Shown piece after piece: positions 36,382 through 44,822 of a stretch of DNA of 52,458 nt. Both the position numbers and the translations under genes were made by a program. How positions within the stretch are numbered: the first letter of the stretch is position 1; the number at the start of each line of letters is the position of its first letter. Origin of the DNA: Nitratiruptor sp. (GTDB lineage: Bacteria; Campylobacterota; Campylobacteria; Campylobacterales; Nitratiruptoraceae); contig PUXW01000020.1 in assembly GCA_009659925.1 (NCBI GenBank), positions 1 through 52,458 of the forward strand. The letters run 5' to 3'. A model generated the notes under the pieces. That model ran no database searches and was not told where the DNA came from. It saw only the letters and a program-made list of their open reading frames with translations.

Positions 36382-36463
36382 AGGTGACGAGGATGAAACC
36401 GATGAGACCGACGATGACGGTCAAGGCGATGATGAGGACCATGGCGCCGTCAAGACCTGTCAT
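36371..36463 (-). CDS. 30-aa single-helix membrane microprotein B
   Basis: The sequence reads [20 protein letters not shown] then IGFILVTFKS: one transmembrane helix with a Lys-Ser C-terminus. The ATG at 36463 follows GAGGAGG-type Shine-Dalgarno sequence, and the frame overlaps the preceding microprotein by 14 nt, so the two are translated in tandem. It is comparable in size to CydX, CcoQ-like or KdpF-like accessory subunits, but I cannot assign a partner. Too short for ordinary ORF cut-offs, it would be missed by most annotation. Confidence 0.6.
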   Translation of the reverse strand: MTGLDGAMVLIIALTVIVGLIGFILVTFKS

Positions 36464-36578
36464 CTCGCTCCTCCTCGGCTTCGATGGTGATCTTGACGAA
36501 GGCGGTGATCATGAAGATTACGGCAATGAGCAGAACGAGGACCATGATGAGTTCGTAGTTTTTAAAGGGAATCTCCAA
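36450..36578 (-). CDS. 42-aa single-helix membrane microprotein A
   Basis: From the TTG at 36578 the product is [42 protein letters not shown]: a short amphipathic start, one transmembrane helix and an acidic tail. AAGGAG lies 7 nt before the TTG, inside the end of rlmN, so it overlaps rlmN by 17 nt; an internal ATG (36545) would give 31 residues but lacks a ribosome site. The tandem partner follows with a 14-nt overlap. The tight spacing, the ribosome sites and the lack of anything else in the stretch favour real genes. The function is unknown. Confidence 0.6.
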   Translation of the reverse strand: MEIPFKNYELIMVLVLLIAVIFMITAFVKITIEAEEERDDRS

Positions 36579-37629
36579 GGCTTCGCTCCTTGAGCTGACC
36601 GCAAGCGGCGCTGATATCGAGCCCTTTGGACTCGCGAATCGTGCACAAGATCCCCCGATCCAGCAGGTAGCGCTGGAAGGCCTTGGCCCGCTCCTCGTCG
36701 GGACGCTGGAAGGGGCTGCCGGGGTAGGGGTTGAAGTAGATCAGGTTGACCTTGGCTTTGATCCCCTGGAGGAGTTGGACCAGCCGTTTAGCCGATTTGA
36801 GGTCGTCGTTGAGGTCTTTGATGAGGAGGTACTCGAACATCACCCGTTTGCGCTGGTCTATGGGGAAGCCTTTAACTGCCTCGATGATCCGCTCGATGTT
36901 GTAGGCCTTGTTGATGGGCATGAGCTGTTCCCGCAGGCGATCATCCACGGCGTGGAGACTAATGGCCAAGAGGACTCCCAGACCCATCTGGCCCAATTTC
37001 TCGATCTTGGGGGCCAGACCGCTGGTGGAGATGGTCTGGCGGCGGGGGGCGATGGAGAGGCCATGCTCGTCGGAGAAGATCCGGATCGCTTTGGCTACGT
37101 TGTCCAGGTTGTCAAGGGGTTCTCCCATCCCCATGTAGACGATATTGACCCGCCGATTGGCTGGAATGGCGTGTTCCTTGCGAATGGCCAAAACCTGACC
37201 GACGATCTCCCCTGGGGTGAGGTTGCGTACAAATCCCCCCTTGGCGGTGAGGCAGAAGGCACACCCCACCTTACAGCCGACCTGGGAGGAGACGCAGATG
37301 GTGTAGCGGGCCTCTTTGACGATCTTGCCTGTTGAATCCCGCTCCTCTGGCTTCATGGGCAAAAGGACCGATTCGATGGTATGGCCGTCTTGGAGCTGGA
37401 GGAGGTACTTCTTGCTCCCATCTTGGCTGCCCTCGATCTGGAGGATTTTGGGAGGAGCGATGACAAATCGCTCTGCGAGCTCTTGGCGCAGGGCCTTTGG
37501 AAGGTTGGTCATCTCGTCGAAGCTTTCTACCCCCTTTTGGTAGATCCACTGGAAGATCTGTTGGGCTCGGAATTTGGGATCCACCTCTTGGGCGAGTTCC
37601 GCTTTGGTGTAGTCGAGAATATTCTTCAT
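36562..37629 (-). CDS. rlmN: Dual-specificity 23S rRNA/tRNA C2-adenine methyltransferase
   Basis: A radical-SAM enzyme methylating A2503 of 23S rRNA and A37 of some tRNAs. The 355-aa protein has the cluster motif CKVGCAFC (Cx3Cx2C), an N-terminal helical domain, MGMGEPLDN for SAM and the C-terminal catalytic cysteine in ISAACGQL. The ATG overlaps the upstream nucleosidase gene by 4 nt. The run from hisF through the nucleosidase and rlmN to the two microproteins is one compact operon. Confidence 0.95.
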   Translation of the reverse strand: MKNILDYTKAELAQEVDPKFRAQQIFQWIYQKGVESFDEMTNLPKALRQELAERFVIAPPKILQIEGSQDGSKKYLLQLQDGHTIESVLLPMKPEERDSTGKIVKEARYTICVSSQVGCKVGCAFCLTAKGGFVRNLTPGEIVGQVLAIRKEHAIPANRRVNIVYMGMGEPLDNLDNVAKAIRIFSDEHGLSIAPRRQTISTSGLAPKIEKLGQMGLGVLLAISLHAVDDRLREQLMPINKAYNIERIIEAVKGFPIDQRKRVMFEYLLIKDLNDDLKSAKRLVQLLQGIKAKVNLIYFNPYPGSPFQRPDEERAKAFQRYLLDRGILCTIRESKGLDISAACGQLKERSLGDSL

Positions 37630-38168
37630 GAGCCTCCTTTGAGAATGTGGCGCCTTACGTAGGCTTCCAAACGCTTCATCGCCTCTGGCAGGTTGGCTTC
37701 GTAGCTCTCATGGGCGGTGGCGTCGCAAAAGTTGGTAACGACGAAGATCCCCCCCGCTGGGACCTGGAAGGCCTGGGCAACCCGCAAGATGGCGAAGAAC
37801 TCCATATTCTCCAATCCAATCCCTGCCCGGTTGAACCTCTCCCAGTACCCCTTGCAGGTGGTGATGTAGTTGGAGGAGTTGACGATGGTCTTGTGCTCGA
37901 TATCGAGCCCTTCGCTGATGATGGCGTTGTCCAGGGGGGTATAGGCGCACCGATCCCAGAAGCTCCCCTCGATCTGGCTGGCTCCCCGGCTTGAAACGAT
38001 CTCGAACAAGTCGAACTGGCCATAACTCCCGGCACTCCCGACGAAAAGGAGGAAATCTGGGCGATCTAGAAGGAGGAGCCGGGTGACATTCATCGCCGCT
38101 TCCACGAGACCGACCCCAATGGGTAGAGCAAAGGGGAAGTGCTCCTTGGCTCCAGCACAAAGGATCAT
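37626..38168 (-). CDS. Nucleoside phosphorylase/nucleosidase superfamily protein
   Basis: A 180-aa protein related to MTA/SAH nucleosidases and futalosine hydrolase. It has [30 protein letters not shown] (the G-x-A-G site region), [15 protein letters not shown] (the ribose-binding Glu-Met-Glu segment) and [15 protein letters not shown] (the catalytic Asp region, variant). It is shorter than typical MtnN (about 230), with the N-terminal strand trimmed. The substrate is unclear: MTA/SAH, futalosine or another nucleoside. It overlaps hisF and rlmN by 4 nt on each side. Confidence 0.65.
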   Translation of the reverse strand: MILCAGAKEHFPFALPIGVGLVEAAMNVTRLLLLDRPDFLLFVGSAGSYGQFDLFEIVSSRGASQIEGSFWDRCAYTPLDNAIISEGLDIEHKTIVNSSNYITTCKGYWERFNRAGIGLENMEFFAILRVAQAFQVPAGGIFVVTNFCDATAHESYEANLPEAMKRLEAYVRRHILKGGS

Positions 38169-38929
38169 AGCCGCACCGCTATCCCCTCCCGATGGAGGTA
38201 CTCTTTGAGCTTTTGGATCTCGATCTCCCGATAGTGGAAGATACTTGCCGCCAGGGCTGCATCGGCTCCTCCATGGAGAAAGACCTCCTTGATATGCTCC
38301 ATCCTCCCAGCCCCACCGCTGGCGATGACGGGAATCTCCACCGCTTCACTGACTTGGCGGGTGAGCTCCAAGTCGTAGCCTGCCTTGGTTCCGTCGGCGT
38401 CCATGCTGGTGAGCAGAATCTCCCCGGCCCCCCGGTCGTAGGCCTCTTTGGCCCACTGGATCGCATCTTTGCCTGTGTCGATCCGCCCTCCGGCTACAAA
38501 GACCCGCCACTGCTGTCCTACCCGTTTGGCGTCGATGGCTACGACGATGCATTGGCTCCCGAAGCGCCGGGCCGCCTCGTCGATGAATTGGGGCCGTTTG
38601 ACGGCGGCGGAGTTGATGGAGACCTTGTCGCATCCGACGGCAAGGAGCCGATAAATATGGTCCAAGGTGGCGATGCCTCCCCCCACGGTCAGGGGGATGA
38701 AGACCTCCTTGGCCACCTCTTCGACGATGTGGACCATCGTCTCCCGATTTTCATAGGTTGCAGCGATGTCGAGGAAGGCGATCTCATCGGCCCCCTCCTG
38801 GTTGTACCGCTTGGCCACCTCTACGGGATCCCCGGCGTCTCGAAGGCCGACGAAGTTGACTCCCTTGACGACACGCCCATCTTTGACGTCGAGGCAAGGG
38901 ATGATCCGCTTGGCGAAACTCTCTTGCAT
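38165..38929 (-). CDS. hisF: Imidazole glycerol phosphate synthase, cyclase subunit
   Basis: HisF forms the imidazole ring of histidine and AICAR with ammonia from HisH (not in the window). The 254-aa TIM barrel begins with [21 protein letters not shown] (catalytic Asp), followed by [12 protein letters not shown] and [15 protein letters not shown], and later [20 protein letters not shown] (second catalytic Asp) and [11 protein letters not shown]. It is first in the operon with the nucleosidase and rlmN. A TATAAT box lies about 21 nt upstream of the ATG. HisH is not encoded nearby, so hisF is orphaned from the his genes. Confidence 0.96.
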   Translation of the reverse strand: MQESFAKRIIPCLDVKDGRVVKGVNFVGLRDAGDPVEVAKRYNQEGADEIAFLDIAATYENRETMVHIVEEVAKEVFIPLTVGGGIATLDHIYRLLAVGCDKVSINSAAVKRPQFIDEAARRFGSQCIVVAIDAKRVGQQWRVFVAGGRIDTGKDAIQWAKEAYDRGAGEILLTSMDADGTKAGYDLELTRQVSEAVEIPVIASGGAGRMEHIKEVFLHGGADAALAASIFHYREIEIQKLKEYLHREGIAVRL

Positions 38930-38949
38930 CGTAACCCTTTTTGACTACA

Positions 38950-38955
38950 ATTATA
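38950..38955 (-). promoter_or_regulatory. -10 box of hisF
   Basis: TATAAT on the minus strand, 21 nt from the hisF ATG, in the 43-bp spacer between the divergent hisF and nth starts. The plus strand here reads TATACT, a possible -10 for nth but only 16 nt from its start. Confidence 0.5.
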
Positions 38956-38972
38956 CTCAAAAAGGAGCTCCC

Positions 38973-39611
38973 TTGGATCTGGCAAGGTTGGAGATGGTGG
39001 TGGCCATTTTGAGCCAGGAGATGGGGGGCTGGAAGGTGCCGGCGGCCCAGGGGTGTTTTCCGGGGAGTGATCCCTACCGGATCCTCGTTGGGGCCATCTT
39101 GAGCAGCCGTACCAAAGATACCATCGCTTGTCCCGCTGCCAGAAGGCTCTTCCAGCGGGTCGATGGGCTCCAAGAGATGGTGGCTCTCGGGGCTTTGGAG
39201 ATTGCCAAGACCATCTATCCCGTCGGCTTCTACCATCAAAAGGGACGCTGGATCGAGGCTGCCTCCAGGCAGTTGGTGGAGGAGCACGGAGGAAGAGTTC
39301 CCGATCGGCTTGAACAACTGCTCCAATTGGAAGGGGTTGGGGTCAAGGTGGCCAAGATCGTCCTGGAACGGGCCTTTGGCCAGGCGGTGGTCGCAGTCGA
39401 TACTCATGTCCATCGGATCCTCAACCGCTGGGGGTTCCTCACGACGGCAACGCCAAATCAAACGGATCGACTCCTCCAGGAGGTGCTCCCTGAGACCCTT
39501 GCCAGGGGACTCAATCGGACCCTCGTCGCCTTTGGGCAGGCCATTTGCCATCCAAGGGATCCCAAATGTTGGAGCTGTCCAGTCAGACAATATGTCAGAT
39601 GTTCCACGTGA
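38973..39611 (+). CDS. nth: Endonuclease III (DNA glycosylase/AP lyase)
   Basis: It removes oxidised pyrimidines and cleaves AP sites in base-excision repair. The 212-aa protein has the helix-hairpin-helix LLQLEGVGVKVAKIVLERAFG (catalytic Lys), the catalytic Asp in VVAVDTHVHRI and the C-terminal [4Fe-4S] loop C-x6-C-x2-C-x7-C (CHPRDPKCWSC...C), which is two residues longer than the standard C-x6-C-x2-C-x5-C. The start is TTG 38973, with AAAGGAG 5 nt upstream; the open frame upstream overlaps hisF and is not used. A promoter and ksgA follow. Confidence 0.92.
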   Translation: MDLARLEMVVAILSQEMGGWKVPAAQGCFPGSDPYRILVGAILSSRTKDTIACPAARRLFQRVDGLQEMVALGALEIAKTIYPVGFYHQKGRWIEAASRQLVEEHGGRVPDRLEQLLQLEGVGVKVAKIVLERAFGQAVVAVDTHVHRILNRWGFLTTATPNQTDRLLQEVLPETLARGLNRTLVAFGQAICHPRDPKCWSCPVRQYVRCST

Positions 39612-39628
39612 AACTGGTCCGGCCAGTT
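39612..39628 (+). terminator. Hairpin after nth
   Basis: AACTGG-TCCGG-CCAGTT forms a 6-bp stem directly after the nth stop, with its last bases inside the -35 box of the ksgA promoter. No U-run follows, so it may be a weak terminator or a regulatory dyad. Confidence 0.35.
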
Positions 39629-39655
39629 GACAAACAGCAAGAGAAAGATTATATT
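39627..39655 (+). promoter_or_regulatory. Promoter of the ksgA-rnj-kdsD-rluB operon
   Basis: A consensus TTGACA (39627-39632), exactly 17 bp, then TATATT (39650-39655), ending 31 bp before the GTG start of ksgA. It is the best sigma-70 promoter seen in the window. Confidence 0.75.
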
Positions 39656-39686
39656 AAGAGAAGTTTGGCTAGGATAAGGAGCTTGG

Positions 39687-40511
39687 GTGATCGTCGCGAA
39701 GAAGCGGTTTGGACAGAACTTCCTCAAGGATAGGGCGGTCCTGGATCGGATCATCCAATCGATGCCCAAGAGCGATCGGAAGATCGTAGAGATTGGGCCT
39801 GGATTAGGTGATTTGACCCAGAGGCTCTTAGAGCACAAGGATGTGATAGCTTTCGAGATCGATAGAGATCTGTGCGCCCATTTGCGTAGACGGTTTGCCC
39901 AAGAGATCGAATCGGGGCGATTGGAGCTTGTTTGTGGGGATGTACTGGAACAGTGGCATTCAGGTTCCCTCATCGATGAACCCTACGATCTCGTAGCCAA
40001 TTTACCCTACTATGTGGCGACCAACATCGTCCTCAAAGCCTTGGGCGATCCCAACTGCCACAATATACTCGTCATGCTCCAGAAGGAGGTGGCTCAAAAA
40101 TTCGCCGCCCACCCTGGGGAACGGGAGTTTTCTTCCCTGGGGGTCTTGGCCCAAAGTGTTGGGAAGGTAGCCAAACTCTTCATCGTCAAACCCACCTCCT
40201 TCCATCCGGCGCCGAAGGTGGATTCAGCGGTGCTCCTCATTGCCAAGGAGCGCAACCTCGACGATCCCGCCTTCATGGATTTCCTCAAAGTCGCCTTCGC
40301 CCAGCCGAGGAAGCGGTTGATGAAGAATCTGGCCGTTGGCTACGGGAAGGAGCGAATCCAGTCGATCTTCGCAGATCTCGGGCTCCAAGAGACTCTTCGA
40401 CCTCACGAAGCTACCACATCCATCTATCACCAAATCCACGCCCGATTAAAGGAGACGATAGATGGAGACCAAAGAGAGCAGGAGCACTCCGACCCAGACC
40501 CAAAATCCTAG
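39687..40511 (+). CDS. ksgA: 16S rRNA dimethyladenosine transferase
   Basis: RsmA/KsgA dimethylates A1518 and A1519 of 16S rRNA in late small-subunit assembly. The 274-aa protein has KKRFGQNFL at the start, the SAM motif IVEIGPGLGDLTQRLL, the catalytic VANLPYYVATN and the C-terminal PAPKVDSAVL and QPRKRLMKNL. The start is GTG 39687, with AAGGAG 5 nt upstream. It overlaps rnj by 50 nt, a strong coupling of two RNA-processing genes that I recall as conserved in Campylobacterota. Confidence 0.95.
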   Translation: MIVAKKRFGQNFLKDRAVLDRIIQSMPKSDRKIVEIGPGLGDLTQRLLEHKDVIAFEIDRDLCAHLRRRFAQEIESGRLELVCGDVLEQWHSGSLIDEPYDLVANLPYYVATNIVLKALGDPNCHNILVMLQKEVAQKFAAHPGEREFSSLGVLAQSVGKVAKLFIVKPTSFHPAPKVDSAVLLIAKERNLDDPAFMDFLKVAFAQPRKRLMKNLAVGYGKERIQSIFADLGLQETLRPHEATTSIYHQIHARLKETIDGDQREQEHSDPDPKS

Positions 40512-42282
40512 ACCGAATCGACCTCAACGACGGGGGGGCGGGCTCTACAAGGATATGCGCAAGGCCCTCAACGCCAACGAACGGATGCAGCACAATCGTC
40601 TCGCTTCCCGGATCAACCCCAAATCGACGGGAAAGATTCGCATCACCCCCCTGGGAGGTCTTGGGGAGATTGGGGGAAACATCACCGTCATCGAAACGGA
40701 GCGCAGTGCTATCGTGATCGATGTGGGGATGAGCTTTCCCAGTGAGGATATGCACGGCGTCGACATCCTCGTACCCGATTTTACCTATTTGCGCCAGATC
40801 AAGAACAAGATCAAAGGGATCGTCATCACCCACGGCCACGAAGACCACATCGGCGCCATTCCCTACCTCTTCAAGGAGATGCAATTTCCCATCTATGGGA
40901 CCCCACTGCCCCTTGGGATGATTGGGAACAAGTTTGACGAGCACAATATGCGCAGTTACAAGAGCTACTTCCGCTATGTCGAAAAACGAAAGCCCATCAA
41001 GATCGGAGATTTCGAAGTGGAGTGGATGCATATGACCCACTCCATCATCGACGCTTCGGCCCTGGCCATCACCACCGAAGCGGGGACCATCATCCATACT
41101 GGGGACTTCAAGATCGACCATACCCCTATCGACGGCTATCCTGCCGATTTGCACCGGCTCGCCTACTACGGGGAGCGGGGGGTCCTCCTCTTGATGAGCG
41201 ATTCTACCAACTCCCACAATCCGGGGATCACCAAGTCGGAGGCCAGCGTTGGGCCGACCTTCGATCTCCTCTTTTCCCGGGCCAAGGGGCGGGTGCTCAT
41301 GAGTACCTTCTCCTCCAACATCCATCGGGTCTATCAGGCCATCGAACATGGGATGAAGTATGGCCGCAAGGTCTGTGTCATTGGCCGTTCGATGGAGAAG
41401 AACCTCGATATTGCCATGGAGCTGGGCTACATCAAACTCCCCAAGGGGATCTTCATCGAGCCCCACGAACTGGGGAAGTATCCCGACAACGAGATCCTCA
41501 TCGTCACCACGGGAAGCCAGGGGGAGGCGATGAGCGCCTTGTATCGGATGGCTACCAACGAACACCGCCATGTCAAACTCAAACCCACCGACACCGTTAT
41601 CCTCTCGGCCAAGGCAATTCCAGGTAATGAGGCCAGTGTCTCAGCCCTCATCAACTTCATCCAGAAGTGTGGGGCGACAGTGGCCTACCAGGATTTCAGC
41701 GAGATCCATGTCTCGGGCCATGCGGCCCAGGAGGAGCAAAAGCTCATGATCCGGTTGACCAAGCCCAAATTCTTCCTCCCAGTCCATGGGGAGTACAACC
41801 ACCTGGTCAAACACAAGGAGACCGCCATGAAGTGTGGGATCCCCGAGCGCAACATCTTCCTCATGAGCGACGGGGATCAGATCGAGGTGACGCCCAAGTA
41901 CATGAAGAAGGTCAAGAGCGTCAAGACCGGCAAGACCTACATCGACAACCAGCTCAACGAAGAGATCGCCTCCGACGTCGTCGTCGATCGGCAGAAGATG
42001 GCGACTGAAGGAATTGTGGTCATCGTCGCCCAGATCGACAAAAGCCGCAAAAAGCTCATCACTCCGCCCAAGGTGAGTAGTTTCGGTCTCGTGGCCGACG
42101 CCAAGGACAAGGAGTTTGCCAAGGAGATCGCCCAACTGCTGGAGCAGTTCTTGGAGAACAAGCCGGAGCTGGTGGAGGCCCCCAAGAAGTTGGAAAACGA
42201 CTTCAAACAGCTGGTGCGCAAACATATCTTCCGCCGCTACAAGAAGTATCCCACCATCGTGCCCACCATCTTCATCATGTAG
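40462..42282 (+). CDS. rnj: Ribonuclease J
   Basis: A metallo-beta-lactamase/beta-CASP ribonuclease with endo- and 5'-exonuclease activity, the main mRNA-turnover enzyme in bacteria lacking RNase E. The 606-aa protein has a basic, Asn/Arg/Pro-rich N-terminal extension of about 55 residues, then ITPLGGLGEIGGN, the metal motif THGHEDHIGAIPYL, HTGDFKIDHTP, the beta-CASP region and a C-terminal domain ending in the usual RRYKKYPTIVPTIFIM. It overlaps the ksgA 3' end by 50 nt. Confidence 0.96.
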   Translation: METKESRSTPTQTQNPRPNRPQRRGGGLYKDMRKALNANERMQHNRLASRINPKSTGKIRITPLGGLGEIGGNITVIETERSAIVIDVGMSFPSEDMHGVDILVPDFTYLRQIKNKIKGIVITHGHEDHIGAIPYLFKEMQFPIYGTPLPLGMIGNKFDEHNMRSYKSYFRYVEKRKPIKIGDFEVEWMHMTHSIIDASALAITTEAGTIIHTGDFKIDHTPIDGYPADLHRLAYYGERGVLLLMSDSTNSHNPGITKSEASVGPTFDLLFSRAKGRVLMSTFSSNIHRVYQAIEHGMKYGRKVCVIGRSMEKNLDIAMELGYIKLPKGIFIEPHELGKYPDNEILIVTTGSQGEAMSALYRMATNEHRHVKLKPTDTVILSAKAIPGNEASVSALINFIQKCGATVAYQDFSEIHVSGHAAQEEQKLMIRLTKPKFFLPVHGEYNHLVKHKETAMKCGIPERNIFLMSDGDQIEVTPKYMKKVKSVKTGKTYIDNQLNEEIASDVVVDRQKMATEGIVVIVAQIDKSRKKLITPPKVSSFGLVADAKDKEFAKEIAQLLEQFLENKPELVEAPKKLENDFKQLVRKHIFRRYKKYPTIVPTIFIM

Positions 42283-42289
42283 GATTGCC

Positions 42290-43249
42290 ATGGTCTACCA
42301 TCAACGGGCTCGGGAAGTTTTGACTATCGAGATGGAGGCGCTCCGCCAGGCTCGAGAGCGGCTTGGGCCAGAGATCGACGAGGCGGTGGAGCTCATCTAC
42401 TCCTTGCCGGGAAAGCTCGTCGTGACCGGAGTGGGCAAGAGCGGTCTGGTCGGCTCCAAGATGGCAGCTACCTTCGCCTCCACGGGAACTCCGAGCTTCT
42501 TCATCCATCCCACCGAGGCCCTCCATGGCGATTTGGGGATGATTCAACCAGGGGACGGGGTGCTAGCCATTAGTTATAGCGGGGAGAGCGAGGAGCTGGT
42601 CAAGATCCTCCCCCATGTGAAGCGCTTCGAGATCCCCCTCATCGGGATGGGGGCCAAGGCCGATTCAACCCTGGGACGCTATAGCGACATCTTCATCTCC
42701 ATCGCTGTACCCCGGGAGGCTTGTCCCTTGCAGGCGGCTCCCACCGCCTCCACCACTTTGACCATGGCTTTAGGGGATGCCCTTGCAGTCTGTCTTATGG
42801 AAAAACGGGGCTTCAAACGGGAGGATTTTGCCTCTTTCCATCCGGGAGGGAGCCTAGGAAAGCGCCTCTTCGTCAAAGTAAAGGATCTCATGCGCACCAC
42901 GGATCTACCCATCATCGATGAGGAGACTCCCCTCAAGGAAGCGATCGTAGTCATGAGTGCCGGGAAGTTGGGGAATGTGCTCATTGTCGGAAAGGATGGG
43001 CGGCTCAAGGGGATCTTGAGCGATGGAGATTTGCGCCGGGCCCTTATGAGTGAAACCTTCGATTTGAAGCGGCCCGCCATCGACTTTGCCACCACCAATC
43101 CTAAGGTGATCGAGGATGAGAACATGTTGGCCAGTGAGGCCTTGCGGCGAATCGAGGAGCACAAGATCCAGCTCCTTATCGTCACCAAAGATGGAAAGGT
43201 GGAGGGGGTCCTCCACATCCACGATCTCGTAGAGGCAGGAATTCAATGA
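42290..43249 (+). CDS. kdsD: D-arabinose 5-phosphate isomerase
   Basis: It interconverts ribulose 5-phosphate and arabinose 5-phosphate, the first step to Kdo of lipopolysaccharide. The 319-aa protein has an N-terminal SIS domain (VTGVGKSGLVGSKMAATFASTG and SYSGESEELVKIL, with the catalytic HPTEALHGDLG) and two C-terminal CBS domains (about residues 200-319). The start is ATG 42290; the frame is open into rnj upstream, but no SIS similarity exists there. It is 7 bp after rnj and overlaps rluB by 4 nt. Confidence 0.94.
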   Translation: MVYHQRAREVLTIEMEALRQARERLGPEIDEAVELIYSLPGKLVVTGVGKSGLVGSKMAATFASTGTPSFFIHPTEALHGDLGMIQPGDGVLAISYSGESEELVKILPHVKRFEIPLIGMGAKADSTLGRYSDIFISIAVPREACPLQAAPTASTTLTMALGDALAVCLMEKRGFKREDFASFHPGGSLGKRLFVKVKDLMRTTDLPIIDEETPLKEAIVVMSAGKLGNVLIVGKDGRLKGILSDGDLRRALMSETFDLKRPAIDFATTNPKVIEDENMLASEALRRIEEHKIQLLIVTKDGKVEGVLHIHDLVEAGIQ

Positions 43250-44016
43250 GACTCAACAAGTTCATCGCCCACAACACCCCCTACTCCCGTCGGGAGGCGG
43301 ATCGGCTCATCCAGGAGGGCCATGTCAAGGTGGGGCGCAAGGTGGTCACCGAACCCTACTACGATGTCCAGCCTGGGGATCGCGTCTTCGTGAAGGGGCG
43401 TCCCGTCAAGCAGAAGCGGGGCTATAGTGTCATCGTCTACCACAAGCCGAAGGGGGAGCTGGTCACCAAACGAGACGACCGGGGACGGCGTACCATTTAC
43501 GATAGCCTCCCGGGAAAGTTTCGCCACTTCATCCCCGTGGGGCGCCTCGATTTTGCTAGCGAAGGGCTCTTGCTTTTGACCGACTCCCCCAAAGTGGCCC
43601 AGGCCCTCATGGAGAGCGATCTCCCCCGGATCTACAATGTGAAGATTAGGGGGGAGGTGACTCCAGAGATGGAGGCAGCTATGCGAGAGGGGCTCCATCT
43701 CGAGGATGCCCGGGCGGGAGGCCACCAGCAAAGCTCCATCCAGTCCATGGAATTCGCCCCCTTCTACGCCTATCGGATCGAGAAAAACAGCCCCACCTAT
43801 TCCAAACTCAAGGTGGCCCTCAGGGAGGGGAAGAATCGGGAAATCCGCCGTTTTTTCGCCCACTTCGGCAAAGATGTGGCCGATCTCAAACGGGTCGAAT
43901 ATGGCTGGATCAAGCTCAATGCCCTTCCCAAGGGGAAGGTGCGCTATTTGACCAGGAAGGAGTATGCCAAACTCCACGACTTTTTAAAGGAATGGGATGG
44001 AAAGAATCGAACTTAA
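43246..44016 (+). CDS. rluB: RsuA/RluB-family pseudouridine synthase
   Basis: A 256-aa enzyme that isomerises a uridine of rRNA (RluB: 23S; RsuA: 16S; RluF also possible). It has an N-terminal S4 RNA-binding domain (MRLNKFIAHNTPYSRREADRL), the catalytic GRLDFASEGLLLLT with Asp, and LREGKNREIRRFFAHFGKDV. The ATG overlaps the kdsD stop by 4 nt and its own stop overlaps the following gene by 20 nt. RluB rather than RsuA is favoured by gene order, not by residues. Confidence 0.88.
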   Translation: MRLNKFIAHNTPYSRREADRLIQEGHVKVGRKVVTEPYYDVQPGDRVFVKGRPVKQKRGYSVIVYHKPKGELVTKRDDRGRRTIYDSLPGKFRHFIPVGRLDFASEGLLLLTDSPKVAQALMESDLPRIYNVKIRGEVTPEMEAAMREGLHLEDARAGGHQQSSIQSMEFAPFYAYRIEKNSPTYSKLKVALREGKNREIRRFFAHFGKDVADLKRVEYGWIKLNALPKGKVRYLTRKEYAKLHDFLKEWDGKNRT

Positions 44017-44395
44017 AACCCACCACAAATCGGAACTCATCGAAATCACCGAGGTCGTCCAGGAGGCGGTTATCCGCAGTGGGATCAAGGATGGCATCTG
44101 CCTCGTCTATACCCCCCACACCACCACCAGTGTCATCCTCTTTGAGAATGTCGACCCCAATCTGCAACGGGACTTCCTGGCCCATATGAGCCGTTTGGTT
44201 CCCAAAAGCGAACGGTACGCTCATGGGGAAAATGCCGACGCCCATTTGAAGTCGGCCCTATGTGGAGCTTCGGTTTCCATTCCCTTTGAAGATGCCAGGT
44301 TGCACATTGGCCCCTGGCAGGGTATCTTCTTTTGCGAGTTCGATGGACCAAGGGAGCGGCGGGAAGTTTTCGTCAAGATCGTGGAGCAGGCTTGA
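43997..44395 (+). CDS. YjbQ family (UPF0047) secondary thiamine-phosphate synthase-like protein
   Basis: A 132-aa single-domain protein with YTPHTTTSVILFENVDP and NADAHLKSALCGASVSIPF, the conserved histidine-rich motifs of the YjbQ family. Members show weak thiamine-phosphate synthase activity, but their physiological role is unsettled. It overlaps the rluB 3' end by 20 nt and is the last gene of the rightward operon. A 45-bp gap separates it from the convergent PII gene, the only convergent pair in this window that does not overlap. Confidence 0.85.
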   Translation: MERIELKTHHKSELIEITEVVQEAVIRSGIKDGICLVYTPHTTTSVILFENVDPNLQRDFLAHMSRLVPKSERYAHGENADAHLKSALCGASVSIPFEDARLHIGPWQGIFFCEFDGPRERREVFVKIVEQA

Positions 44396-44435
44396 GAGTA
44401 GCAGGGGAAAGGAGATTTTAAAGGGAGTGGGCGAG

Positions 44436-44791
<356 letters not shown>

Positions 44792-44822
44792 TTACAAAGG
44801 TGGAGGGGGCTGGGCCCCACTC

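Noticed and set aside
40411-41571. 386-codon minus-strand ORF opposite ksgA and rnj
   Set aside because: It runs through the coding sequence of two well-recognised genes and shows no domain; it is a high-GC antisense artefact.
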